Shown here one piece after another: positions 1 to 8,195 of a stretch of DNA of 64,000 nucleotides. The DNA comes from Kineosporia sp. NBRC 101731 (GTDB lineage: Bacteria > Actinomycetota > Actinomycetes > Actinomycetales > Kineosporiaceae). The translations under genes were made by a program, and so were the position numbers. Positions within the stretch are counted from its first letter, which is position 1. The number at the start of each line of letters is the position of its first letter. The notes below the pieces were generated by a model, which saw only the letters and a list, made by a program, of their open reading frames with translations, had not been told where the DNA came from and made no database searches. The stretch spans positions 558,001 through 622,000 of the forward strand of contig NZ_BSTC01000003.1 in the NCBI RefSeq assembly GCF_030269305.1, written 5' to 3'.

Positions 1-213
1 GGTGCCGTTGCCGTAGTACTGGCCGAGCAGGGCGCCCTGTGCGGGCACGAGGGCGACGCTGGTCACCGCCTGGGCGGCGGGCTTTACGGAGGCGGCCGGT
101 TCGGAGGCGAAGGCCCCGGTCCGAGTGACGGCGGCCGTGGCGACGAGCACCGTGGCGACGGCAACCACCCCGGTGATCCGGGTGGTCCGTCGTCTTCTGA
201 GGTCAAGGCTCAT
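1..213 (-). CDS. secreted protein, N-terminus only (possible glycoside hydrolase)
   Basis: An open frame runs from an ATG at 213 off the left edge of the window, giving 71 residues. It begins with a basic stretch (MSLDLRRRRTTR) followed by a hydrophobic Ala/Val-rich core, which is a typical secretory signal peptide. After an Ala/Pro-rich linker comes a segment reading VPAQGALLGQYYG. That phrase resembles the start of the mature domain of actinobacterial GH26-type mannanases, but so little is visible that the family is only a guess. The gene lies just downstream of the two-component system and points the same way, 24 bases beyond the kinase stop. Confidence 0.6.
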   Translation of the reverse strand, partial: MSLDLRRRRTTRITGVVAVATVLVATAAVTRTGAFASEPAASVKPAAQAVTSVALVPAQGALLGQYYGNGT

Positions 214-237
214 ACCGACAGCCTGGCGAACAGACCA

Positions 238-1509
238 TTAGCGGACGATGAAGACCGGCAGCTCCAGCTCGACCAGGGCGCCGGGGCCGGTCACGGGGGA
301 GACGTGGGCCCGTCCGCCGTGCAGTTCGGCGACCCAGCGGACGATGGCCAGGCCCACGCCGATGCCGCCGCGCTCGCCGATGCGGCTGCGCGGACTGATG
401 CGGCCGTCACCGCCGCGCCCGCCGGTGACGCGGTCGCCGAAGATCTTCTCGCGTTCTGCGGCCGCGATGCCCGGGCCGTGGTCGCGGACGGAGACCCGGC
501 CGTCCTCGACCGATACCTCCACCGGGGACGAGGCACCGTGGCGCAGGGCGTTCTCCACCAGATTGCGGACGGCCTGGGTCAGCAGGTCGGGGTCGCCGAG
601 CACGACGCTGGGCTCGGTGCGGAGCGACACGGTTGCGCCCGGCTCCGGCATCTCGTCCACCACCTGCTCGACCAGGAGGTCCAGACGCAGCGGGGTGAGT
701 TCCAGGGGCCGGGCGCCGCTGTCGATGCGGGCGCGGCTGAGCAGCCCGCCGACCAGCCGGTCGAGATGATCGACCAGGCGCAGCGCGTCCGGGGCGCCGG
801 CCTGGCTCTCCACGCTCAGGCGCAGGGTGGCCAGCGGTGTGCGCAGCTCGTGTGCCGCCTCGGCGAGGAACTGCTCCTGCTGCTCCAGCGCGCGCATCGA
901 GGGGCGCATGCTGCGGCCGGACAGGAGGTGGCCGGCTCCGGCCGAGGCCAGCACGAGCAGGATGCAGCCGGCGGACAGCCAGGCGACCAGCTCGGTGTGG
1001 CTGTGCTCTCCGGGGGTCAGGTCGACGGCGACCAGGACGACGGCGCCGATGTCGTCCTCGTTCCACACCGGTGCCGTACCCCACCGCAACCGGCGCCCGT
1101 CGGGTGCCGTGATCGTCCTCAAGACCGGCTCTTGCTCCCGGACGGTCGCCGCCCACAGGTCGGTCAGCTGGTCGGCCCCCGGCAGAACGTCGCTCTGCCG
1201 GGGGCGCACCCACCGGATGCCGGTGCCGGGCTTCTGCAGAACTGCTGTCACCTCCGACGCCGTCGCCAGCTCGTCCTCCGACAGTGGTTCCAGGTGCAGC
1301 ACGCCCTCGTCCATCCAGACGGCCCGCGACAGCGCCTGCACCCGTCCGGTGATCTCCGCGTCGAGACTGCGCGAGGCCGAGCGGGCATCGCTGTACGCGG
1401 CGATGACCAGCAGCGTGACCAGCGAGAGCGCGCTGACGGCGGTGTAGAGGAGGGTCAGGCGCCAGCGCATTCGCCGCAGTTGCTGGGCAGCGGGACGGGC
1501 GGAGCTCAC
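238..1509 (-). CDS. two-component sensor histidine kinase
   Basis: Membrane sensor kinase of about 423 aa that autophosphorylates on His and passes phosphate to the response regulator encoded just upstream. A first membrane helix lies at about residues 17-40 and a second at about 178-198, bracketing an extracytoplasmic sensor domain with no recognised ligand. The phosphoacceptor His is at about 220 in AAHELRTPL. The N box (about 317, VENALRHG) and the G boxes (RDHGPGI, GIGVGLAIV) of the HATPase domain are intact. I chose the GTG at 1509 because it overlaps the regulator stop codon as GTGA; a longer frame exists but would run deep into the regulator gene. The signal sensed is unknown. Confidence 0.9.
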   Translation of the reverse strand: MSSARPAAQQLRRMRWRLTLLYTAVSALSLVTLLVIAAYSDARSASRSLDAEITGRVQALSRAVWMDEGVLHLEPLSEDELATASEVTAVLQKPGTGIRWVRPRQSDVLPGADQLTDLWAATVREQEPVLRTITAPDGRRLRWGTAPVWNEDDIGAVVLVAVDLTPGEHSHTELVAWLSAGCILLVLASAGAGHLLSGRSMRPSMRALEQQEQFLAEAAHELRTPLATLRLSVESQAGAPDALRLVDHLDRLVGGLLSRARIDSGARPLELTPLRLDLLVEQVVDEMPEPGATVSLRTEPSVVLGDPDLLTQAVRNLVENALRHGASSPVEVSVEDGRVSVRDHGPGIAAAEREKIFGDRVTGGRGGDGRISPRSRIGERGGIGVGLAIVRWVAELHGGRAHVSPVTGPGALVELELPVFIVR

Positions 1510-2171
1510 GCCGGACCGTTCAGGCGGTAACCGACGCCCCGTAACGACTCGATCAGGTCGGGCGGTCCGAGCTTGCGGCGCAGGTGCCGGATCACCACGT
1601 CGACCACGTTCGAGGCGGGCTCGCTCATCTCGTCCCAGCAACGTTCCAGCAGTTCGGTGCGGCTCATCGCCTCCCCGGCACGCAGCATCAGCGCCTCCAG
1701 CACGGCGAACTCCTTGGCCGTGAGGGTGAGCAGGACGCCGGAGCGCCGGACCCGGTGGGTGGGCACGTCGAGGGTCAGGTCGGCGACGGTGAGCTGGGGC
1801 AGTCGTGGGTGCTGCTCGCGCCGGCCCAGCGCACGCACCCGTGCGACCAGCTCGGCCAGGGCGAACGGCTTGCCCAGGTAGTCGTCGGCCCCGTGCGCGA
1901 ACCCGGCGACCCGGTCCTCCACCGCGCCCCGTGCCGTCAGCACCAGAACCGGCACGGTGTAACCGTTCTCGCGCCAGGTCCGGAGCAGTTCGAGCACGTC
2001 GCCGTCGGGCAGGCCGCGGTCGGCGATCACACAGTCGTAGGTGTTGACCCAGACCTTGAGGTCGGCCTCGGCGCGGGACGTGGCGTGGTCGACCGCGAAC
2101 CCGGCGGCCCGCAGGCCCGAGGTGAGGGCCGGGCCCAGCTCGTTGTCGTCCTCCACCACCAGAACCCGCAC
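1506..2171 (-). CDS. OmpR/PhoB-family response regulator
   Basis: DNA-binding partner of the downstream kinase (221 aa). The receiver domain occupies residues 1-115, with acidic pocket E7/D8/D9, phosphoacceptor D51 (in CVIADRGLPDGD) and conserved K101 (LGKPF). The winged-helix DNA-binding domain runs from about 130 to the end (RTELLERCWD, VVDVVIRHLRRKLG). The gene is first in a two-gene operon, translationally coupled to the kinase by a 4-base overlap. It is divergent from a TetR gene, with a short inverted repeat in the shared promoter region. Its target genes cannot be named from this window. Confidence 0.92.
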   Translation of the reverse strand: MRVLVVEDDNELGPALTSGLRAAGFAVDHATSRAEADLKVWVNTYDCVIADRGLPDGDVLELLRTWRENGYTVPVLVLTARGAVEDRVAGFAHGADDYLGKPFALAELVARVRALGRREQHPRLPQLTVADLTLDVPTHRVRRSGVLLTLTAKEFAVLEALMLRAGEAMSRTELLERCWDEMSEPASNVVDVVIRHLRRKLGPPDLIESLRGVGYRLNGPA

Positions 2172-2199
2172 GAGCGGTGAGTATAGGTTCGGCGTCGTC

Positions 2200-2215
2200 T
2201 TGAGCAGCCGCTCAA
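2200..2215. promoter_or_regulatory. inverted repeat between response regulator and tetR
   Basis: TTGAGC-N4-GCTCAA is a perfect 6+6 inverted repeat in the 96-base divergent intergenic region between the response regulator and the tetR gene at 2268. Its position suits an autoregulatory TetR operator. This is inferred from symmetry and location only. Confidence 0.45.
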
Positions 2216-2267
2216 CTCATGTCAGGCTCGCTCCGTCCCCGTCCGAATCGCTGGTAGACAGGCGCCC

Positions 2268-2933
2268 GTGAACGACAGCGAAGCACCCTCCGGCCGGCGT
2301 CGGCGCAGCGGCCCGGAGACGGTCGACCGCCTGGTCGAGGCCGCGCTCACCACCCTGCGCACCCACGGCATCGCCGGCACCTCGGCCCGCACCGTCGCCG
2401 CGGCCGCCGAGGTCAACCAGGCGCTGATCTTCTACCACTTCGACGGGATGGAAGGCCTGCTGGCGCAGGCCTGCCGCCGCTCGACGGAACGCCGAGTGGC
2501 GCTCTACCGCGAGCGCTTCGCCACCGTCACCTCGCTGCGGGAGCTGCTGGCGGTCGGGCGTGACCTGCATGCCTCGGAGCAGGCCGAGGGAAACGTCGCG
2601 GTGCTGGCCCAGCTCCTGGCCGCCGGGCAGACCGACCCCGCGCTGGGCCGGGTCACCGCCGACGCCCTGAAGCTGTGGGTCGCCGAGATCGAGGCCGTTC
2701 TGACCCGGCTGCTGAACGACTCACCGCTGGGCGAACTCGTCGATGCGGCCGGGCTCAGCCGCGCGGTGTGCGCGGCCTTCGTCGGGCTGGAGCTGTACGA
2801 GGGTGTCGACCCCGACCAGGGCGCTCTGGCCCTGGACGCGCTGGACCAGCTGGGCGCCCTGGTGGAGGTCGTCGAAGGGCTGGGCCCGGTCAGCCGGCTG
2901 GCGCTGCGCTCACAGGTGCGCCGGCGGCGGTGA
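2268..2933 (+). CDS. TetR/AcrR-family transcriptional regulator
   Basis: Repressor of 221 aa starting at a GTG. The N-terminal helix-turn-helix covers about residues 16-62 (VEAALTTLRTHGIAGTSARTVAAAAEVNQALIFYHF in pieces), with the typical TetR recognition-helix ending YHF. The C-terminal half is a ligand-binding domain without recognisable specificity. It ends 3 bases before the convergent acyl-CoA dehydrogenase stop. Its location beside the acyl-CoA degradation island makes it one of two candidates to bind the palindromes at 4101 and 4231. The other is the TetR at 7461-8132, which is closer in strand logic to the operon. Confidence 0.85.
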   Translation: MNDSEAPSGRRRRSGPETVDRLVEAALTTLRTHGIAGTSARTVAAAAEVNQALIFYHFDGMEGLLAQACRRSTERRVALYRERFATVTSLRELLAVGRDLHASEQAEGNVAVLAQLLAAGQTDPALGRVTADALKLWVAEIEAVLTRLLNDSPLGELVDAAGLSRAVCAAFVGLELYEGVDPDQGALALDALDQLGALVEVVEGLGPVSRLALRSQVRRRR

Positions 2934-2936
2934 GGG

Positions 2937-4082
2937 TCACAATCCCAGGTCGCGGCCGATCAGCTCTTTCATGATCTCGTTGGAGCCGGCCCAGATCTTC
3001 GTCACCCGGGCGTCGCGCCAGGCCCGGGCCACGCGGTACTCGTTCATGAAGCCGTAGCCGCCGTGCAGCTGCACGCAGTGGTCGAGCACGTCGTTCTGGG
3101 TCTGGCTGGTCCACCACTTGGCCTTGGCCGCGTCCACGGCGGTGAGTTCCCCGGCGGTGTGCGCCAGTACGCACTTGTCCACGAACGCCTCGGCCACCTC
3201 GATCCGGGTGATCAGGTCGGCGAGCAGGAACTTGTTGTGCTGCAGCGACCCGATCGCCGACCCGAAGGCGCGCCGCTCCTTGGCGTACTCGATGGTCTCG
3301 AGAAGGATCTGCCGGGCGTGGGCCACGTTGGAGATGGCCGCGCCCAGGCGTTCCTGCGGCAGCTTCTGCATCATGTGGATGAAGCCGTTGTCGACCTCGC
3401 CGATCACGTATTCATCGCCCAGCCGCAGGTTCTCGAAGAACAGCTCGGCGGTGTCGGACTCTTCCTGGCCGACCTTGTCGAGCTTGCGGCCCCGGCTGAA
3501 ACCCTCGGCGTCGGTGGGGATCGCGAACAGGGTGATACCGCGGGCCTTCTTCTCCGGCGAGGTGCGCACGGCGGTCAGCACCAGGTCGGCCGAGTAGCCG
3601 TTGGTGATGAAGGTCTTGGAGCCGTTGATGACCCAGGTGTCGCCGTCGCGCACGGCGGTGGTCTTGAGGGAGGCCAGGTCGGAGCCGCCGGAGGCCTCGG
3701 TCATGCCGATGGCCAGCCAGGTCTCGCCGGTGGCGATCGACGGTAGCCAGCGCTGCTTCTGCTCGTCCGTCCCGAGCTCGACGAGGTAGGGCGCCGTGAC
3801 GTCGGAATGGATGCCCCAGCAGGAGACCAGTGCGGCGTTGACCTTGGACAGTTCTTCGGAGGCGACCGCGTTGAAGCGGTAGTCGCCGGCCTCGGACCCG
3901 CCGTAGGCCTCGGGGATCTCCAGGCCGAGCAGCCCTTGCTTGCCGGCCTCGAGCCAGACGTCCCGCGGGATCAGCCGGTCGTCGGCGTGCTGCCCGACGT
4001 GCGGGAGCACGGTGCGCTCGACAAATTCCCGCACCGTCGCCCGGAACGACTCATGGTCCTCGTCGTACAGATCGCGCTTCAT
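2937..4082 (-). CDS. acyl-CoA dehydrogenase
   Basis: FAD-dependent dehydrogenase of 381 aa catalysing the first, alpha-beta dehydrogenation step of acyl-CoA breakdown. All three ACAD domains are visible: an N-terminal helical domain (FVERTVLPH), the middle beta domain (AIGMTEASGGSDLASLKTTA, then TFITNGYSADL) and the C-terminal domain ending in YGFMNEYRVARAWRDARV and IWAGSNEIMKELIGRDL. The ATG at 4082 is preceded by a good GGAGG ribosome site; an upstream frame extension lacks one. It is divergently transcribed from the thiolase, and a palindrome (4101-4114) lies within 20 bases of its start. Chain-length specificity is not deducible. Confidence 0.93.
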   Translation of the reverse strand: MKRDLYDEDHESFRATVREFVERTVLPHVGQHADDRLIPRDVWLEAGKQGLLGLEIPEAYGGSEAGDYRFNAVASEELSKVNAALVSCWGIHSDVTAPYLVELGTDEQKQRWLPSIATGETWLAIGMTEASGGSDLASLKTTAVRDGDTWVINGSKTFITNGYSADLVLTAVRTSPEKKARGITLFAIPTDAEGFSRGRKLDKVGQEESDTAELFFENLRLGDEYVIGEVDNGFIHMMQKLPQERLGAAISNVAHARQILLETIEYAKERRAFGSAIGSLQHNKFLLADLITRIEVAEAFVDKCVLAHTAGELTAVDAAKAKWWTSQTQNDVLDHCVQLHGGYGFMNEYRVARAWRDARVTKIWAGSNEIMKELIGRDLGL

Positions 4083-4100
4083 CGCGGAACCTCCGGTGGG

Positions 4101-4114
4101 TAAGCAATCGCTTA
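4101..4114. promoter_or_regulatory. palindromic operator, acyl-CoA dehydrogenase side
   Basis: TAAGC-AATC-GCTTA has perfect 5-base arms. Read on the other strand it is CTAAGCGATTGCTTA, almost the same as the site at 4231-4246. It lies 19 bases upstream of the acyl-CoA dehydrogenase ATG. This is probably a TetR-family operator, by symmetry and duplication. Confidence 0.65.
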
Positions 4115-4230
4115 GGTCTAGCACGGTCGTCGGCCGCAGCCAAGCACCTTGCGGTGAAGGGAATCCACCGACCGCCCGGCTCCGGGGTTCTTGACGGGCC
4201 GGAGGCTTTCCGGGCAGGGTGAATCAATAA

Positions 4231-4246
4231 CTAAGCGATCGCTCAG
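4231..4246. promoter_or_regulatory. palindromic operator, thiolase side
   Basis: CTAAGCGATCGCTCAG is a 16-base palindrome with one mismatched pair, located 12 bases before the thiolase ATG. It matches the partner site at 4101-4114 in the core CTAAGCGATYGCTYA. Two copies of one operator, each next to one of two divergent starts, imply coordinated repression by a single regulator. Confidence 0.65.
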
Positions 4247-4257
4247 GTTGGGATGTC

Positions 4258-5487
4258 ATGCCCGAAGCAGTCATCGTCTCCACTGCCCGTTCACCCATCG
4301 GCCGGGCCGGCAAGGGCTCTCTCAAGAGCCTTCGGGCCGACGACCTCACGGTCCAGATGGTCCACGCCGCCCTGGCCCAGGTGCCCGAACTGAACCCCCG
4401 CGAGATCAGTGACCTCATCCTCGGCTGCGGCATGCCCGGCGGCGAGCAGGGTTTCAACCTCGGCCGGATCGTCTCGGTCCTGTCCGGGTACGACCACCTG
4501 CCGGGCACCACCGTCACCCGGTACTGCTCCTCCTCGCTGCAGTCGACCCGGATGGCGTTCCACGCCATCCGCGCCGGTGAGGGCGACGCCTTCATCTCGG
4601 CCGGCGTCGAGATGGTCAGCCGTTTCGACAAGGGCAGCAGCGACTACATCCCCGGTCGCGACGACCTGCAGAACCCCCTGTTCGAGGACGCGGTGGCCCG
4701 CACGGGCGAGCGTGCCCAGGAGGGCGCCGGGTCGTGGACGGATCCGCGCGAGGCCGGGGCGCTGCCGGACGTCTACGTGGCGATGGGCCAGACGGCCGAG
4801 AACGTGGCCCAGCTGACCGGCATCACCCGCTCCGAGCAGGACGCGTTCGCCGCCCGCAGCCAGAACCTGGCCGAGAAGGCCGTCGCCGACGGGTTCTGGG
4901 CCCAGGACATCACCCCGGTCGAGCTGCCCGACGGCACCGTGGTCGACCGTGACGACTGCCCCCGGCCCGGCACGACGACCGAGGTCCTGGCCGGCCTGAA
5001 ACCGGTTTTCCGTCCCGACGGCACCGTCACCGCCGGCAACGCCTGCCCGCTCAACGACGGGGCCGCGGCGCTGGTCGTGATGAGTGACGTGCGGGCCCGC
5101 GAACTGGGCATCACCCCGCTGGCGCGGATCCTCTCCACCGCCGTCACCGGGCTCTCGCCCGAGATCATGGGACTGGGCCCGGTCGAGGCCATCCCGCTGG
5201 CGCTGAAGAACGCCGGGATCGCGCTCGCGGACGTCGACCGGTTCGAGATCAACGAGGCCTTCGCCGTCCAGTGCCTGGGCTCGGCGCAGAAACTCGGCAT
5301 CGATGTCGACCGCCTCAACGTCAAGGGCGGGGCCATCGCCGTGGGCCACCCGTTCGGGATGACGGGCGCCCGCATCTCCAGCACGCTCATCAACGTGCTG
5401 CGCGCCGACGACCAGCAGATCGGCGTGGAGTCGATGTGCGTAGGCGGCGGCATGGGTATGGCGATGGTCATCGAGCGGCTGTCCTGA
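4258..5487 (+). CDS. thiolase (acetyl-CoA acyltransferase)
   Basis: Thiolase of 409 aa that cleaves 3-ketoacyl-CoA with CoA (or condenses acyl-CoAs). The nucleophilic Cys is at about 90 (RYCSSSLQ). The substrate motif is NEAFAVQ, the catalytic His is in VGHPFGMTGAR and the second Cys is in CVGGGMGMAM near the C-terminus, so all catalytic residues are present and the length is normal. It is first in a four-gene operon with two SDRs and a MaoC hydratase, each junction overlapping or within a few bases. Together with the divergent acyl-CoA dehydrogenase this supplies all four beta-oxidation activities. It is likely controlled by the palindrome at 4231-4246. Confidence 0.93.
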   Translation: MPEAVIVSTARSPIGRAGKGSLKSLRADDLTVQMVHAALAQVPELNPREISDLILGCGMPGGEQGFNLGRIVSVLSGYDHLPGTTVTRYCSSSLQSTRMAFHAIRAGEGDAFISAGVEMVSRFDKGSSDYIPGRDDLQNPLFEDAVARTGERAQEGAGSWTDPREAGALPDVYVAMGQTAENVAQLTGITRSEQDAFAARSQNLAEKAVADGFWAQDITPVELPDGTVVDRDDCPRPGTTTEVLAGLKPVFRPDGTVTAGNACPLNDGAAALVVMSDVRARELGITPLARILSTAVTGLSPEIMGLGPVEAIPLALKNAGIALADVDRFEINEAFAVQCLGSAQKLGIDVDRLNVKGGAIAVGHPFGMTGARISSTLINVLRADDQQIGVESMCVGGGMGMAMVIERLS

Positions 5488-6257
5488 TGGCGGAGACGGT
5501 CGAACAGAAGCGGTTCACCGGCCGCACCGCGATCGTCACCGGCGCCAGCCGTGGTATCGGGCTGGCCATCGCCGGGCAGCTCGTCGCCGACGGTGCCCGG
5601 GTCGTCATCACCGCCCGCCGGGGAGATGCCCTGAAGGACGCGGTCGAGCAGCTCGGGGGATCCGGGCACGCGATCGGTGTCGCCGGCCACGCCGCCGACA
5701 CCGACCACCAGGCCGAGGTCGTCGAGCGGGCGATCGCCGAGTTCGGGGGAGCCCACCTGCTGGTGAACAACACCGGCATCAACCCCGTCCACGGCCCCCT
5801 GGTCGGGATCGACCTCGACGCGGCCCGCAAGATCGTCGAGGTGAACTGCATCGCGGCGCTCTCCTGGATCCAGCAGGTGCACGCGCGGTGGATGAAGGAC
5901 AACGGCGGCTCGGTGGTGAACATCGTCTCGGTGGCGGGTGTCAAACCGGCGCCCGGCATCGGTTTCTACGGCGCCAGCAAGGCCATGCTCGTGCACCTGA
6001 CGCAGGAGCTCGCGGTCGAACTGGGGCCCGGCATCCGGGTCAACGCCGTGGCTCCCGCCGTGGTCAAGACCCGTTTCGCCTCAGCTCTTTTCGAAGGGCG
6101 AGAGGACGAGGTGGCCGCCGCCTACCCGCTGAAGCGGCTGGGGGAGCCGGCCGACATCGGCAGTGTCGTGGCCTTTTTGCTGTCCGGCGAAGCCGCCTGG
6201 ATCACCGGCCAGACCGTCGTCGTGGACGGCGGGCTCACTCTCACCGGAGGTATCTGA
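5487..6257 (+). CDS. SDR-family oxidoreductase
   Basis: Classical short-chain dehydrogenase of 256 aa. It has the cofactor glycine motif TGASRGIG (about 19-26), LVNNTGI in place of the usual NNAG, active-site Ser in VSVAG, and YGASK as the catalytic YxxxK. The C-terminal motif SGEAAWITGQTVVVDGG is also typical. The ATG overlaps the thiolase stop as TGATG, so translation is coupled. In this operon a 3-hydroxyacyl-CoA dehydrogenase role is the natural inference. Because a second SDR follows directly, the two may act on different substrates or form a hetero-oligomer. Confidence 0.87.
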   Translation: MAETVEQKRFTGRTAIVTGASRGIGLAIAGQLVADGARVVITARRGDALKDAVEQLGGSGHAIGVAGHAADTDHQAEVVERAIAEFGGAHLLVNNTGINPVHGPLVGIDLDAARKIVEVNCIAALSWIQQVHARWMKDNGGSVVNIVSVAGVKPAPGIGFYGASKAMLVHLTQELAVELGPGIRVNAVAPAVVKTRFASALFEGREDEVAAAYPLKRLGEPADIGSVVAFLLSGEAAWITGQTVVVDGGLTLTGGI

Positions 6258-6259
6258 TC

Positions 6260-7012
6260 GTGACCATTCGCACCGCTGTCGTCACCGGCGCCGCCCGCGG
6301 TATCGGCGCAGCCGTGGCCCGTCGGCTGTCCGCCGACGGTCTGGCCGTCGCCGTGCTCGACCTGTCGGCCGATGCCTGCAAGACCGTCGTGGACGAGATC
6401 GAGGCCGCGGGGGGAACGGCCCTTGCGGTCGGCGCCGACGTCTCCTCCGAGACCGACGTGGCCCGGGCGCTGGAAGAGGTCACCGGCACGCTCGGGGCCC
6501 CGGCCGTGCTGGTCAACAACGCCGGGATCCTGCGCGACAACCTGCTGTTCAAGATGAGCGTGGACGACTGGGATCAGGTGATGAACGTGCACCTGCGCGG
6601 TTCGTTCCTGATGACGCGGGCGGTCCAGCAGCACATGGTCGCCGCGGGCTGGGGCCGGATTGTCAGCCTGTCCAGCACGTCCGCGCTGGGTAACCGGGGG
6701 CAGGCCAACTACGCGGCGGCCAAGGCCGGGCTGCAGGGATTCACCAAGACCCTGGCCCTGGAACTGGGCAAGTTCGGGATCACCGCCAACGCCGTGGCGC
6801 CGGGCTTCATCGAGACCGAGATGACCGCGGCCACCGCGGCCCGTATCGGTGTGCCGTTCGAGGATTTCAAGGCCGCCACCGCGGAGCAGATCCCGGTGCG
6901 CCGCACGGGAAAACCCGAGGACATCGCGCACACCGTGTCGTTCCTGGCCAGCGAGGGCGCCGGTTTCGTCTCCGGTCAGGTCATCTACGTGGCCGGCGGG
7001 CCCACCGACTGA
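6260..7012 (+). CDS. SDR, FabG-like 3-ketoacyl reductase / 3-hydroxyacyl-CoA dehydrogenase
   Basis: SDR of 250 aa starting at a GTG that sits 9 bases after a GGAGG ribosome site. It has TGAARGIG, LVNNAGI, the active-site Ser in SLSSTSA and YAAAK. The C-terminal SEGAGFVSGQVIYVAGGP matches FabG-like reductases of beta-oxidation clusters. It lies 2 bases after the first SDR and overlaps the MaoC gene by 1 base. The expected reaction is NAD(P)-dependent interconversion of 3-hydroxyacyl- and 3-ketoacyl-CoA. Direction is not determinable from sequence. Confidence 0.88.
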   Translation: MTIRTAVVTGAARGIGAAVARRLSADGLAVAVLDLSADACKTVVDEIEAAGGTALAVGADVSSETDVARALEEVTGTLGAPAVLVNNAGILRDNLLFKMSVDDWDQVMNVHLRGSFLMTRAVQQHMVAAGWGRIVSLSSTSALGNRGQANYAAAKAGLQGFTKTLALELGKFGITANAVAPGFIETEMTAATAARIGVPFEDFKAATAEQIPVRRTGKPEDIAHTVSFLASEGAGFVSGQVIYVAGGPTD

Positions 7013-7464
7013 TGCGCGTCTTCCAGGGCATCGACGAACTCACCGCCGCGGTCGGTGAGCACCTCGGCCACTCGCCGTGGCACACCGTCACCCAGCACCA
7101 GATCGACGGTTTCGCGGACGTCACCGGCGACAGTCAGTGGATTCACACCGACCCGCAGCGGGCTGCGCAGGGCCCCTTCAAGGGGCCGATCGCGCACGGC
7201 TACCTGACCCTGTCGCTGCTGCCGATGCTGAGCTGGGAGGTCTACCGCGTCGAGGCGGTGAGCATGGCGATCAACTACGGTTCCAACCGGGTTCGCTTCC
7301 CGTCGGTGGTGCCGGTCGGCTCGTCCGTGCGCGCCGGGATCGAGTTGCTCTCGGTCGAGCCGGGCGCCAACGGCGTGCAGGTGGTCACCCGGGTCACGAT
7401 CGAGATCAAGGACGCGGTCAAGCCCGCCTGTATCGCGGAGATCGTGAGTCTGCTGGTGCCCTAG
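7012..7464 (+). CDS. MaoC-family (R)-specific enoyl-CoA hydratase
   Basis: Hot-dog-fold hydratase of 150 aa. The hydratase-2 motif is clear: DVTGDSQWIHTDPQRA followed by GPIAHGYLTLSLLP, with the Asp/His pair in D-x4-H. It adds water across trans-2-enoyl-CoA to give (R)-3-hydroxyacyl-CoA, so the SDRs upstream would need (R) specificity. It is the last gene of the operon and converges on the TetR gene with a 4-base overlap of the 3' ends. Confidence 0.9.
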   Translation: MRVFQGIDELTAAVGEHLGHSPWHTVTQHQIDGFADVTGDSQWIHTDPQRAAQGPFKGPIAHGYLTLSLLPMLSWEVYRVEAVSMAINYGSNRVRFPSVVPVGSSVRAGIELLSVEPGANGVQVVTRVTIEIKDAVKPACIAEIVSLLVP

Positions 7465-8132
7465 GAATTTTCCGGGGCTGAGTCAATCAGGCCGACCATG
7501 CTGAGGGCGATGTCGGCGTGGTGGCGTCCGATCGTGGCGGGCGTCCACTCGCCGTCGGAGCGGTACCAGCGGGCGATGTCGATGCTGAGTGACATCAGCG
7601 CCACGACCATCAGATTCAGGTCGCGGATCTGGAAGACCCCGGCCTGCACCCCCTCGGCGAGGATCGCCCGGACCGTGCCGGAGATCTGCCGCCGCACCCC
7701 GGCGATTACCTCGGCGTGCTCGGGCGTCAGTGAGCCCAGTTCGTACTGCACCAGGCGCGCGTTCACGTGGTTGGCCGCGTGCCACTCGCAGAACGCGTTC
7801 ACGACCGACCACAACCGCTGCGCCGGTTCCCGGTGCGGCTCGTCCGCGCCGGTCACCAGGTCCAGGGCCTCCTGGTGGCCGGCCAGGGACAGGGCGAAGA
7901 GCAGCTCCTCCTTCGAGGAGTAGTGCACGTACACCGCGGCCGGACTCATCCCCGCCGCCTCGGCGATGTCCCGCGTGCCGGTGCCGTGGAACCCGTTGGC
8001 CACGAACGACTGCAGAGCCGCCGCCAGCAGCCGGGCCCGGGCCTGGTCGCCCCGGGGCCGGGTGCGCGGTGACGGCCCGGACGGGGGACTACGCCGACCG
8101 GAGTTCGTCCGGATACCGGTACCGTCGTCCAT
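7461..8132 (-). CDS. TetR/AcrR-family regulator, likely of the acyl-CoA operon
   Basis: Repressor of 223 aa. The HTH is at about residues 30-75 (GTGTRDIAEAAGMSPAAVYVHYSSKEELL in pieces). The C-terminal part is like TetR regulators of acyl-CoA metabolism (WYRSDGEWTPATIGRHHADIALSMVGLI in pieces). The ATG at 8132 follows a GGAGGAG ribosome site. It is convergent with the beta-oxidation operon, and no obvious copy of the CTAAGCGATYGC palindrome precedes it, so if it controls that operon it is not visibly self-regulated through the same site. Confidence 0.85.
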   Translation of the reverse strand: MDDGTGIRTNSGRRSPPSGPSPRTRPRGDQARARLLAAALQSFVANGFHGTGTRDIAEAAGMSPAAVYVHYSSKEELLFALSLAGHQEALDLVTGADEPHREPAQRLWSVVNAFCEWHAANHVNARLVQYELGSLTPEHAEVIAGVRRQISGTVRAILAEGVQAGVFQIRDLNLMVVALMSLSIDIARWYRSDGEWTPATIGRHHADIALSMVGLIDSAPENS

Positions 8133-8195
8133 CGGGCTCCTCCCTGGGCGCCCGAGTCCGACCGCCGGAAACCACGATACCTACCGGCCGGACGA

